From: Hydrogenophilales bacterium
Lineage (GTDB): Bacteria; Pseudomonadota; Gammaproteobacteria; Burkholderiales; Thiobacteraceae
Direction: 5' to 3'
Assembly: GCA_016235775.1 (NCBI GenBank)
Contig: JACRIU010000001.1
Coordinates: 1 to 43,236 of the forward strand
Length of the DNA stretch: 43,236 bases
The position numbers were made by a program, and so were the translations under genes. The notes below the pieces were generated by a model. That model saw only the letters and a list, made by a program, of their open reading frames with translations. It had not been told where the DNA came from and did no database searches. Below are positions 7,636-15,039 of this stretch, piece by piece. Position 1 is the stretch's first letter; every line of letters starts with the position of its first letter.

Positions 7636-9939
7636 TTACTGTGAAGGCGTTTGAGCAAAGTAGCGTTTGGCGAGCCAAGCTATCCAGATAAGGCAGCTCA
7701 CCGAAAAAAAGGAAAATGCGTAGTAAGCAAACTTGACCGAGGGCGAGTCGAATTGGAGCTCAATTCGATTCGTGCCAGGATTGAGAGGTATGGCTTTGTA
7801 AGCAAGGTTCGCTCGGTAGATTGCTGAGGGAGAGCCATTAATCGTGGCGCGCCAAGAGGGGTGCCAGACATCTGCATATAACAACCATATCGGTGTGGGT
7901 TGCATGGGGGCTGTAACGAGTAGCTGAATTTGATTCGAGGAGAATTTGGTGACCTCATAAGGTATCGCATGGCTGGTATTGCCCATCTTTGTTGGTGCCT
8001 TTGGAATAGTCAGGGCATCAGGTAGGAGAAGAGGGTCTGCCTGAGTTCGGGGCGCCTGAACGACAAGAATTGGTTCGTGCAGCGATGGATTTGCAAGTAA
8101 GCGCCCAGCCGATTCGGGCGTTTCCCCAATATACGCAGAATCATAAAATTGGATCTTATCGTTGGTGCTTCCGGAGTAATACGCCGATAAGGGCGTTAAC
8201 GGAAAATCGATGGTGTCGCCGATGTAACGTGAGGGATGACGGCCGACCGGGATGACTTTCGTATCGAGGATGGGTTGCCCCCAAAAGAGTTTCATGTACT
8301 GATCGAATGGTGCCAGGAAATGATCAACCCGGAATGGAGATGCCAGGCAGTCTTCCATAAGGAAGCTTTCGGTGTTCCAGTAAATGCTACCCATATCACC
8401 AAGCGGCAATGCCTGAAATGCGGTAACGCGGTCATTGCGGGGAGGGTAATCGACAACGTTGAAACAGCGGCGTTTTACATATTGCATGGGCGTATATGAA
8501 ACGAGGTGCTTGCTAGAGGGTGAGAGAGAGCGGGTTTCGTGAGTAGTCATCTCGAATTGATAGGTTGCGAGTTCGAGTGTCAGCAAGCCGATGATTAGGT
8601 AGCTTGCATAGTGCCTATGGCGGTGAAAGCTGATGTGGTCTGTGGCCATGAGCAGCGCGATTCCGCCAGCGAACGCCCAGAGCTGGTTCAGCCACCATCC
8701 TCCCCAAACGATCATGAGTACGGCGATGACTAACGCGATGCGGCGAGGGGATGTGCCGCGGATTCCGCGGCGAATCATTTCGTCTATCGCAAAGGCAGCG
8801 ATCAGGCAGAGCAAGAGGCGAAGAACAATGACGGCATGCCCGACATGACGAAAATATCGCATCGCGGGAAACCAGTCGTATAGTAAACGCATGAAAAAGG
8901 CAGGCTCGCCTATGGCGAAAAACCACAACCAAACACTTGTGGTAATCAACGGCACCATCGCGCGACGCCGCACATAAAAAAGGGCGAGAATTACCAGACC
9001 GCTAGTTATCCATCCCAGGTAAATATCCAGACCGAGGCTGGATGTCGAACGGAAAAGAAAACCTTGTAAGGTGGCAATTGTGAATCCGCCACCGTAGGTT
9101 TTAAACCCATCAAATGAGGTTGAGCCATCTGGGTTGCGGCCGTAGTTATAGGAGACGATTTGATCAGTGCCATTTGAGAGAATGACATAACCGAAATACA
9201 GGGGCAGCAAAGCGATAAGGATTAAGAGGAAATGATGCCATCGGGGCCAAGATAGGCTTGTTAACTTCCTCCATTGATTGAGAGGGTCGGAGAGAATTAG
9301 CGATACCACATAGACAGCGATCACCATAGCTTGCGCGGACAGTACATAAGGCAAATTGCCTACCCATTGTGTCGTGAACAGCATGAGTCCACCGATGGCA
9401 AATTTCCAGCTACCCGTTTCCAGGAATTCATGCACCAAGTACAGGATGAGAGGAAGTGTGTAGACCCAACGCAGGTTGAACCAGATTTGATGAGTCCAAA
9501 CCACGATTCCTGCGATTGCAACAAGTGCAAAAATACGGCCGATCGGCGTTTTGTAAAGTTTGCTGCTGAGCAGCCATACGCCGAGGAGCAAGATGCAAAT
9601 TTCAAGGCAGTTTTGCATGTGGTAGAGCGCCAGGAAACTGATGTGACGCGTGGTTGGGCCCAAAGCCAGCACACTGTTTTGCAGGAAGCCACCTTGAATA
9701 AAGTACCACCAGTTCGCGACTGTGCCATGGGTCATATAGGGCATCCATAATGGGATATCGCCTGTCGTGACCGTACTATTCCAAAAATAGTAGCGCAGCA
9801 TCAATTCCTGAAGCGCGTCATGACCATGTGGAATTCGATTGGAAAAAATGAAATACATTGTCAAACTGATTTCTGTGGCAATGATTGCCATAAAGAACCA
9901 ATTGGGATTGCTTAAGCGTCTGTTCAATAAGACGGTCAT
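7636..9939 (-). CDS. YfhO-like integral membrane glycosyltransferase (GT-C type)
   Basis: 767 residues, with about a dozen transmembrane helices in the first 460 and a soluble C-terminal domain capped by a final helix. The C-terminal region has the YfhO family ending: LLYADVWHPSWRATINGSPSAIYRANLAYKAIPL..GTNRIELQF (about 700-745). The acidic GHDALQE loop after the first helix is a GT-C style catalytic loop candidate. YfhO proteins attach sugars from polyprenyl-phosphate donors outside the membrane (B. subtilis and Listeria work); function here is by family only. It is in line with the GT2 and VTT genes upstream, separated by a 176-bp gap. Confidence 0.75.
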   Translation of the reverse strand: MTVLLNRRLSNPNWFFMAIIATEISLTMYFIFSNRIPHGHDALQELMLRYYFWNSTVTTGDIPLWMPYMTHGTVANWWYFIQGGFLQNSVLALGPTTRHISFLALYHMQNCLEICILLLGVWLLSSKLYKTPIGRIFALVAIAGIVVWTHQIWFNLRWVYTLPLILYLVHEFLETGSWKFAIGGLMLFTTQWVGNLPYVLSAQAMVIAVYVVSLILSDPLNQWRKLTSLSWPRWHHFLLILIALLPLYFGYVILSNGTDQIVSYNYGRNPDGSTSFDGFKTYGGGFTIATLQGFLFRSTSSLGLDIYLGWITSGLVILALFYVRRRAMVPLITTSVWLWFFAIGEPAFFMRLLYDWFPAMRYFRHVGHAVIVLRLLLCLIAAFAIDEMIRRGIRGTSPRRIALVIAVLMIVWGGWWLNQLWAFAGGIALLMATDHISFHRHRHYASYLIIGLLTLELATYQFEMTTHETRSLSPSSKHLVSYTPMQYVKRRCFNVVDYPPRNDRVTAFQALPLGDMGSIYWNTESFLMEDCLASPFRVDHFLAPFDQYMKLFWGQPILDTKVIPVGRHPSRYIGDTIDFPLTPLSAYYSGSTNDKIQFYDSAYIGETPESAGRLLANPSLHEPILVVQAPRTQADPLLLPDALTIPKAPTKMGNTSHAIPYEVTKFSSNQIQLLVTAPMQPTPIWLLYADVWHPSWRATINGSPSAIYRANLAYKAIPLNPGTNRIELQFDSPSVKFAYYAFSFFSVSCLIWIAWLAKRYFAQTPSQ

Positions 9940-10115
9940 ATCGTTGGCATTGCTGAGAAATGATTTGTTGTATGCCCCACTATGAAAAATAATGGGGAAG
10001 TCAATTGCAGGACGTTGGGTATCCTATCTCGGACCAGATATCGCAAGTTCTTGTCACAGCACAAGAAGAGGGTAATGGTAACTTCAGTCGGCCCCATTCA
10101 TTCTCGATCACTAAG

Positions 10116-10838
10116 CTAGGAATTGATGGAGCGCGGCCGCCAACAAAACAGCTCACGAAGAAATTGAAAGTAATACGCAGCCCCCCACTGCAAAATTTGC
10201 AGCTTTCGTTTGCCACCAATGCGCGGCGGCTCATCGGCTGAAATTTCCGCAACGCGTAGCCGGGCTTTGGCTGCGCGCACAGAGAGCAATGGTTCCCAAC
10301 TAATGCGTGTGAAAAATAATTTTTCGGCCAGCGCATAGCCATTTTCCTTATCCAGCTCTAAATCGTAGACAATTTGTTTCTTGTAGGCTCGATAGATCAC
10401 CATCACATCCGTATAGTGCCCACCGTGCAATAGATTGACTGTCTTGGTAAACAGCCAGTTTCCAAAGCCGGTCACCACTCCGTCATCTTCACTTTTGGCG
10501 TTGCCGAGATAGCGTGAGGCAATCACCATATCGTAGCCTTCCTGCATTTTAGTGACGAGTTCGGGGATCACCCCTGGAATTGAGTTGCCATCTGGGCTGA
10601 AGGTGATTAAAACATCGCCTATGATTTGCGGCATCACCTCGGTGTAGGCATGGCGAAATCCTGGCTGCTTCTGCACATAGACTTCATAGCCATTATCTCT
10701 TGCCCATTCGAGAGTGCCGTCGGTCGATCCGCCGTCCACAATAATGATTTGATCTACCCAGTCTCGTTGAACTTGCGGCATGATCGTTTTCATTCCGTCA
10801 ATCTCATTAAGCGTCATCACTAGCAAACTGGTTTTCAT
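10116..10838 (-). CDS. Family 2 glycosyltransferase, polyprenyl-phosphate type
   Basis: 240 residues, GT-A fold. N-terminal SLLVMTLNEIDGMKTIMP and IIIVDGGSTDGT (about 30-42) are the classic GT2 nucleotide-binding start; FSPDGNS near 80 sits at the DxD position. ASRYL near 107 is shared with dolichyl-phosphate mannosyltransferase-like enzymes. No C-terminal membrane domain, unlike many bactoprenol glucosyltransferases. The gene begins inside the stop of the VTT gene (ATGA overlap, 10835-10838), indicating coupled translation. Probable role: loading a sugar on a lipid carrier; the sugar is unknown. Confidence 0.85.
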   Translation of the reverse strand: MKTSLLVMTLNEIDGMKTIMPQVQRDWVDQIIIVDGGSTDGTLEWARDNGYEVYVQKQPGFRHAYTEVMPQIIGDVLITFSPDGNSIPGVIPELVTKMQEGYDMVIASRYLGNAKSEDDGVVTGFGNWLFTKTVNLLHGGHYTDVMVIYRAYKKQIVYDLELDKENGYALAEKLFFTRISWEPLLSVRAAKARLRVAEISADEPPRIGGKRKLQILQWGAAYYFQFLRELFCWRPRSINS

Positions 10839-11638
10839 GTGATATTAGCGTTCCTAATGAGCTTCTTCTTGAGGTAAAGCCGTGCTAGAACGAGCAATGC
10901 GAAAGCCAAGCCGCCGATTGTGATCTGCCTAATGAGTCCGGCTGTCTCGCCATTGATGACCAGTGATCCCATTGATTCTCCAATTGCCGCGAATAGGATA
11001 GTCGGGGGAATCACGAATACCACGGTGGCGATGTAGTAGGTTTTTAGGCTGATAGTGGTGAGCCCGAAAAAGTAGTTGACAGGGCCGGAAGGAAATACGG
11101 GATTAATTCGGGTGAAGGCGACGGCCTTCCACCCCGCCTCTTTTGCGACCGATTCGAGCCAGGCCCATGCCCCTCCGCCGAATTGTTGAGCGATCTTTCT
11201 GATATGCAAATGGCGCGCGATAAGAAATGCCATCATGGCGCCGATTGAAAAACCCATGACGGTAAGCAGCGAGCCAAATGCGGTGCCCCAGATTATGCCT
11301 GCCCCAAGATTGAGTGGCAGCGTCGGGACAAGCAGCACGACCATTAAGGCATATATGAGTATGAAAGCTGCGGGGGCGACAATCGGGTGGGCGCGAAAAA
11401 CCCCCATTAGGTGCTCAGGTGCGAGATATCCGTATCGGTAAGCATAGGCGGCGATTATGCTGCCCACGAGCAAAACTACTAGCAGCCAAAAACGCTTGCG
11501 GCGAACAATGCGAGCAAGCAATGAAGGGAAGGATAGTCGTTGGGCTCTGCTTGGCGCGCGTCGCTCGAACTCGAAAGCAGCGGCATCCGCGATGGTATCG
11601 GAATCGGAAAGAGAGTTGGGTGACTTTGGTCGAGACAC
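10835..11638 (-). CDS. VTT/DedA-type (TVP38/TMEM64) membrane protein
   Basis: 267 residues: a polar N-terminus of about 50, then five or six hydrophobic segments. The VTT core is visible in AGIIWGTAFGSLLTVMGFSIGAMMAFLIAR and in FTRINPVFPSGPVNYFFGLTTISLKTYYIAT. Members of the DedA superfamily are implicated in returning undecaprenyl phosphate across the membrane; whether this TVP38-type member does so is inference. Start is GTG 11638 with no clear ribosome binding site, so a downstream start is possible. First gene of the VTT-GT2-YfhO-acyltransferase run. Confidence 0.82.
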   Translation of the reverse strand: MSRPKSPNSLSDSDTIADAAAFEFERRAPSRAQRLSFPSLLARIVRRKRFWLLVVLLVGSIIAAYAYRYGYLAPEHLMGVFRAHPIVAPAAFILIYALMVVLLVPTLPLNLGAGIIWGTAFGSLLTVMGFSIGAMMAFLIARHLHIRKIAQQFGGGAWAWLESVAKEAGWKAVAFTRINPVFPSGPVNYFFGLTTISLKTYYIATVVFVIPPTILFAAIGESMGSLVINGETAGLIRQITIGGLAFALLVLARLYLKKKLIRNANIT

Positions 11639-11773
11639 TGGTTTGTGATTTTATATAGATCAACAAGCGTTCTTTTTACCTATGGGCCATTTTGACACGC
11701 CCCTACAGCCCGTGCACCTCTTAAATCTGTTCAGACCGATGCATGAATTAGCCAATCTTTTATTTGGGATAAT

Positions 11774-11818
11774 TTAGCGCAGATATTCCTGCACGCGGGA
11801 TGAGTCGGCTTTGCTCAT
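11774..11818 (-). pseudogene. hepT remnant (14 codons) after the MNT gene
   Basis: An ATG overlaps the stop of the MNT gene as ATGA, and the 14-residue frame reads MSKADSSRVQEYLR followed by TAA. This resembles the start of HepT/DUF86 toxins, whose genes usually follow MNT antitoxin genes with exactly this overlap. Nothing HepT-like follows the stop. Short length limits confidence. Confidence 0.45.
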
Positions 11819-12105
11819 ACCGGGACTGCTTCAGTCAGCACCTGGTCTCGAAAGCTATCCGGCAGCGCGTTGGGTGTGAGCACATCTACGGAAATGCCGA
11901 GCAATTTGCGTAGTTCATATCGAATTGCCCCAATATCCATCAGCGTTGTTTCGGACGTGGGCTCAACGAGTATATCGAGGTCGCTATCTTCAGTATCTTC
12001 GCCGCGCATAACGGAACCGAACACACGAATGTCGCGCACGTGATGCCGCAAGGCGATTTCACGAACAGCGACGCGATTCAGTTGTAGGGCTTGAGAGGGT
12101 TTCAT
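11815..12105 (-). CDS. MNT-domain nucleotidyltransferase (MntA-type antitoxin)
   Basis: 96 residues. The polymerase-beta-like signature GSVMRGEDTEDSDLDILVE (residues about 30-48) supplies the GS motif and the two Asp residues of GSx10DxD; a further Asp lies in ISVDVLTP. In MntA-HepT systems this protein AMPylates and silences the HepT RNase toxin. Here HepT is missing apart from a 14-codon remnant, so this is an orphan antitoxin. A second, truncated copy of its 5' end occurs near 14947-15023. Confidence 0.85.
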   Translation of the reverse strand: MKPSQALQLNRVAVREIALRHHVRDIRVFGSVMRGEDTEDSDLDILVEPTSETTLMDIGAIRYELRKLLGISVDVLTPNALPDSFRDQVLTEAVPV

Positions 12106-12154
12106 AGTCGCTTAGTCTGCCACAAACAGGACGGGGATCAAGGAATAGACGGGG

Positions 12155-12493
12155 TTATTGTTTGCCGATAAGGGCAGACGCTTTTTCCCGTATCTGAGCT
12201 AATTCGCTGGGAGATACCTTGCCTTTGTGGCTGGCCTTACGCGCAACCCAATCGAGACTTTTTATTTGATCGGACAACACAACACCGGGGCGGGCGCCAG
12301 CAATCGAAACCTCGAACGGGTAGCCCTTAACTTGCGTGGTCATCGGGCAGCACAATATCAGACCGGTTTTGCCGTTGTAGGTCGAGGGGCTGACTACTAC
12401 CGCCGGACGGTGTCCGGCTTGTTCATGTCCGGCCTGCGGGTCGAAATGCAACCAAACGATGTCGCCAGCCTCAGGTACGTAGCGGCGAACCAT
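12155..12493 (-). CDS. mazF: MazF/PemK-type mRNA interferase toxin
   Basis: 112 residues. The MazF fold is clear: GDIVWLHFDPQAGHEQAGHRPAVVVSP at the N-terminus with the catalytic Arg (HRPA), CCPMTTQVKGYPFEV in the middle with the conserved Thr, and VLSDQIKSLDWVAR toward the C-terminus. MazF cleaves mRNA at short sequence motifs; the recognised motif cannot be predicted here. The start overlaps the mazE stop by one base (TAATG), typical of coupled TA translation. Length and motifs are intact, so activity is likely. Confidence 0.93.
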   Translation of the reverse strand: MVRRYVPEAGDIVWLHFDPQAGHEQAGHRPAVVVSPSTYNGKTGLILCCPMTTQVKGYPFEVSIAGARPGVVLSDQIKSLDWVARKASHKGKVSPSELAQIREKASALIGKQ

Positions 12494-12735
12494 TACAAAA
12501 GCTCATTGCCGACGGGTGCACCAAAATCAACTTCGGTGTGCAGGTTTTCCGGCGTTATGCCGGCAAGCAGATGGGCCAGGTCATATTCCTTTGTGCGAAT
12601 CGGTTCGATGACGATGCGGCCGCCTTCTTCGCGAATATCAACCGGATCATCCAAGCCCAAACGGGCGGCTTCCATGATTCCAGTAGGGATGCGAACGGAC
12701 GCACTGTTGCCCCACTTCTTCACGATTACACGCAT
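12493..12735 (-). CDS. mazE: MazE-type AbrB-fold antitoxin
   Basis: 80 residues. MRVIVKKWGNSASVRIPTGIMEAA is the standard SpoVT/AbrB DNA-binding start of MazE antitoxins; the acidic C-terminal part (about 50-80) would wrap the MazF toxin. ATG 12735 is chosen because GGAG lies a few bases upstream; the frame is open further upstream but that part has no family similarity and overlaps the promoter. Transcribed with mazF and probably repressing its own promoter through the inverted repeat at 12756-12799. Confidence 0.92.
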   Translation of the reverse strand: MRVIVKKWGNSASVRIPTGIMEAARLGLDDPVDIREEGGRIVIEPIRTKEYDLAHLLAGITPENLHTEVDFGAPVGNELL

Positions 12736-12755
12736 GATAATCTCCTTTGTTGATC

Positions 12756-12799
12756 CAATGTTGATACGGTACTGGAGAAGCCGGAATGTGTCAACATTG
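12756..12799 (-). promoter_or_regulatory. mazEF promoter and operator
   Basis: Perfect 9-bp inverted repeat CAATGTTGA (12756-12764) / TCAACATTG (12791-12799) with a 26-bp spacer. On the minus strand a consensus -35 TTGACA (12789-12794) overlaps one half-site, and a weak -10 lies 17 bp on. The layout suits autorepression by MazE/MazEF. Confidence 0.6.
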
Positions 12800-12887
12800 T
12801 TGCTACTTGCCGGGTGGCGCTGTGAATTGGAATAGGAATAGGTTTCGGGGGGGAAGGCTGCTACAAAGAGGGGCACTCTCCCTCGAG

Positions 12888-12931
12888 CCAAGCACTAGCT
12901 CGCCAAAAACTCCATCCGTAGCCCCGCCAAT
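12888..12931. repeat. Short copy of the FHA gene 3' end (copy C)
   Basis: About 44 bp nearly identical to the end of the FHA gene at 15031-15075 and even closer to the copy at 14046. On the minus strand it encodes RMEFLAS and a stop, matching RMEFLAK-stop of the intact gene. It ends abruptly at 12931. Confidence 0.8.
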
Positions 12932-12956
12932 TCGAAATACGAAATACATGGCTGTT

Positions 12957-13240
12957 TTAAGGAAATTTCCATCGTTGGTGAAGTACTCGCACAATCTGAA
13001 TCTTGGCTGGCTTTACGCGGTAGAAAATTGTGTATGGAAAGCGCGATAACACCAACTCCCGAATCCCCGGTTGCCTGCCAATCTTTCCAGTGAATGGGAA
13101 CTGGGCTAGCCGTTCAGCCGAGACAAGTATGTGGTTGACCACACTGAGCGGGCAGCAGCAGGGTTTTCAGCTTCGATGTAGGTCTTAATTTAAATGAGGT
13201 GCTGTCGGGCGCCGGCTGCCCAATCAAGCTGTCTTGCGAC
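12957..13240 (-). pseudogene. Broken ParE/RelE-family toxin
   Basis: The 3' part is a clean ParE C-terminus (RLAQFPFTGKIGRQPGIRELVL..FPYTIFYRV...IVRVLHQRWKFP). Upstream, the neighbouring frame continues the family pattern (QLDWAAGARQHLI, stop, IKTYIEAENPAAARSV) and rejoins if a 2-bp GT duplication near 13140 is removed. So the gene has an in-frame TAA near 13191, a 2-nt frameshift and no ATG at the expected start near 13240. No ParD-like antitoxin precedes it. The truncated 61-residue frame from 13142 is unlikely to be functional. Confidence 0.7.
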
Positions 13241-13353
13241 GCTTCTTGCATAAGCAAAAAAAGGCTTTGGTTGTTTTGTTATTTATCCGGCCACGCCAAT
13301 CTAGGCCAGCCTGGCTGGTGATTCGATGGAGTGATTTTTAAATCAAACGGAGC

Positions 13354-13392
13354 TTGGCACTCAGAATTTATTGGTATATATTTGGTATATAT
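13354..13392 (+). promoter_or_regulatory. vapBC promoter with tandem operator-like repeats
   Basis: -35 TTGGCA (13354-13359), 17-bp spacer, -10 TATATT (13377-13382). TTGGTATATAT is directly repeated at 13371-13381 and 13382-13392 across the -10 region, where a VapB-VapC complex would bind. Confidence 0.65.
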
Positions 13393-13413
13393 TAATTTCC
13401 TGGGGAGATGCTC

Positions 13414-13644
13414 ATGCAAACCGCCAAGCTGTTTACCAATGGCCGTAGCCAGGCTGTACGCCTGCCAAAGGCTTTTCGCTTCGAGGGTGTAAAAGAGGTA
13501 TCAATCGAACGCGATGGGGATGCCGTGATACTACGCCCGCCAAAACGCGCGTCGATTGAGCGGCTGATTGCTGCGTTGGATCAGTTCGAGCCATTTCCAG
13601 AGCGCGAGCAACCTGGGACAACTGACAAGCGCGAGTCTTGGTAA
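13414..13644 (+). CDS. vapB: VapB-type antitoxin (AbrB fold)
   Basis: 76 residues. MQTAKLFTNGRSQAVRLPKAFRFEG is the VapB/VagC swapped-hairpin DNA-binding start. The C-terminal part, rich in acidic and proline residues, would bind VapC. ATG 13414 is preferred over ATG 13408 because the GGGGAG ribosome site at 13402-13407 is correctly spaced only for the former. It ends 2 nt before vapC, a compact operon. Confidence 0.92.
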   Translation: MQTAKLFTNGRSQAVRLPKAFRFEGVKEVSIERDGDAVILRPPKRASIERLIAALDQFEPFPEREQPGTTDKRESW

Positions 13645-13646
13645 AA

Positions 13647-14045
13647 ATGCGTTACATGCTCGACACCAATATTTGCATCTACGCGATTAAGAATCATCCC
13701 GCGCAAGTTCTCACACAGCTGCGTGCGCATGAAGCAGAGGGGATTGGCATATCCAGCATCAGTGTGGCTGAGCTGTATTTTGGCGTTAGCAAAAGCGGCT
13801 CAGCGCGTAATCTGGCTGCTTTGCAGCAATTTCTGGAGCCGCTGGAAATCGCCGACTTTGATCTAAACGCTGCGCAGGTTTATGGCACGCTGCGTTACAC
13901 GCTTGAGCGGTTGGGCAAACCCATTGGCCCGCTGGATACCCAAATTGCAGCACATGCGCTGGCACTAGAGGCGACGTTGGTGACGAACAATGTTCGGGAG
14001 TTTGCCCGTGTGTCTGGTTTGAATTTAATAAATTGGGCGGAGTAG
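13647..14045 (+). CDS. vapC: VapC toxin, PIN-domain ribonuclease
   Basis: 132 residues. PIN-domain acidic residues are present: MLDTN (Asp 6), SVAELYFG (Glu), PLDTQIAAHA (Asp), with LVTNNVREFARV following. Such proteins cleave tRNA or rRNA in a Mg-dependent manner; the target is unknown. Start ATG 13647 follows the vapB stop by two bases; the TTG at 13638 is less likely. The stop is directly followed by the repeat of the FHA 3' end. Sequence appears intact. Confidence 0.93.
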   Translation: MRYMLDTNICIYAIKNHPAQVLTQLRAHEAEGIGISSISVAELYFGVSKSGSARNLAALQQFLEPLEIADFDLNAAQVYGTLRYTLERLGKPIGPLDTQIAAHALALEATLVTNNVREFARVSGLNLINWAE

Positions 14046-14155
14046 CCAAGCGCTACCTCGCCAAAAACTCCATCCGTAGCCCCGCCAACTCAATCACATC
14101 ATCCGGATTGAGCGGGCAGGGCCGCTCGTTGAGGGTGGCGCCGTTGACGATGGGG
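14046..14155. repeat. 110-bp copy of the FHA gene 3' end (copy B)
   Basis: About 92% identical to 15031-15140, the last ~100 coding bases of the FHA gene plus its stop. On the minus strand it still reads toward RMEFLAR and a stop codon. It abuts the vapC stop on its left and the nucleotidyltransferase gene on its right. Confidence 0.9.
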
Positions 14156-14165
14156 TGTGCTCGGC

Positions 14166-14555
14166 TTAGTTCAATTCTTGTCCGGGGGGATTGGCGGTGA
14201 GCCAAGCGCGATCTTCTTCTATCGACTGCTTAGCACGTTGCCGCTCATCTGTTTCCATGATGGTCTCGCGCAAGCGGTATTCGATGGTTGGTAACGACAG
14301 AATGTTTGCTTCCAGCCCTGCGCGAATCCACTCGCGGTCGCGCGATTCGCTCCCCAAACCCAGTATCTTGGCGATTTCAGACGCCCTGCCCGGATCGTTT
14401 TTCGGATACAGGTCAATGTCGATGGAGCCGGTCATGGAAACGGGCGGGTTTGCAACTGCCCCGAGTACGGAGAGGCTCCCGATAATCACGAAGCCAGGGT
14501 GGTTTGTTATCCGCTTTGCTTCAACCAGCAGGCGGTCAATGTCCTTACGATTCAT
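14166..14555 (-). CDS. Nucleotidyltransferase-like protein (AbiEii/DUF6036-like), possibly truncated
   Basis: 129 residues. GFVIIGSLSVLGAVANPP and SIDIDLYPKND (about 20-55) give a GS...DxD nucleotidyltransferase core like AbiEii-type toxins. The C-terminal half is short and mostly helical, without the extended domain of typical AbiEii proteins. The gene ends about 10 bp from the FHA repeat, so the 3' end may have been lost. Its start overlaps the stop of the upstream frame by one base (TAATG), as in TA operons. Family assignment is moderate. Confidence 0.6.
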   Translation of the reverse strand: MNRKDIDRLLVEAKRITNHPGFVIIGSLSVLGAVANPPVSMTGSIDIDLYPKNDPGRASEIAKILGLGSESRDREWIRAGLEANILSLPTIEYRLRETIMETDERQRAKQSIEEDRAWLTANPPGQELN

Positions 14556-14941
14556 TACCTGGCTCTGCTTACCAGGAATCTGAAAGGCGAATTTTGGCGC
14601 AGGGATACGCTTTCGGCGTCATCTCGCAAGATTGCCGCTCGCATGGCTGCCGCAGGCAGATTCAGAATGCCTCGCCATGCCTGTACGTAGCGAGGGTTGC
14701 ACAGATGGCCTCTCTCCCACTTCGCGACTTGTTCCAAGGCTTGCGCGCGGACATATTTAGCTTCAGCCGGGTCAAGCAGGGCAATTACAGCTTTCTGATG
14801 AAGTGCAACTAGGTTTTAATCAACAAGATGTTTCGCGGCACGTGCTTGACGTCTTTGCTCTAGGACCTCTGCTTCATCATTGCTGCATCCTTGATGCCAT
14901 GCAATAAACACACGCTCGAAACGTGTCGATTCGTTGGCCAT
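14555..14941 (-). pseudogene. Partner gene of the nucleotidyltransferase, interrupted by an in-frame stop
   Basis: One reading frame runs from ATG 14941 for 41 codons (MANESTRFERVFIAWHQGC...) to TAA at 14816-14818, then stays open to the TAA overlapping the nucleotidyltransferase start. The downstream part (DPAEAKYVRAQALEQVAKWERG...LRDDAESVSLRQNSPF) looks like a real, helical protein but lacks an ATG; TTG at 14737 is the best internal start. Either a nonsense mutation split a ~127-residue gene, or two small genes lie in tandem. I do not recognise the family. Confidence 0.5.
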
Positions 14942-14946
14942 AAGTG

Positions 14947-15023
14947 GAAAGCTGCGCGATTTAATTGGATGGCTTGGGATGGCTTCATAGTTGCTTAGTC
15001 TGCCACAAGTAGGCCGGGGATCA
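14947..15023 (-). pseudogene. Remnant of a second MNT gene: leader plus first 14 codons
   Basis: ATG 14988 begins MKPSQAIQLNRAAF, matching MKPSQALQLNRVAV of the MNT gene at 11815-12105. The non-coding 35 bp upstream (14989-15023) matches 12106-12140 at 31 of 35 positions. Similarity stops after about 14 codons, where unrelated sequence begins. Confidence 0.75.
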
Positions 15024-15039
15024 CTACCCTAGCCGAGCA

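Noticed and set aside
12493-12891. MazE with a 52-residue N-terminal extension from 12891
   Set aside because: The extension has no AbrB similarity, covers the promoter/operator, and a well-placed GGAG precedes ATG 12735.
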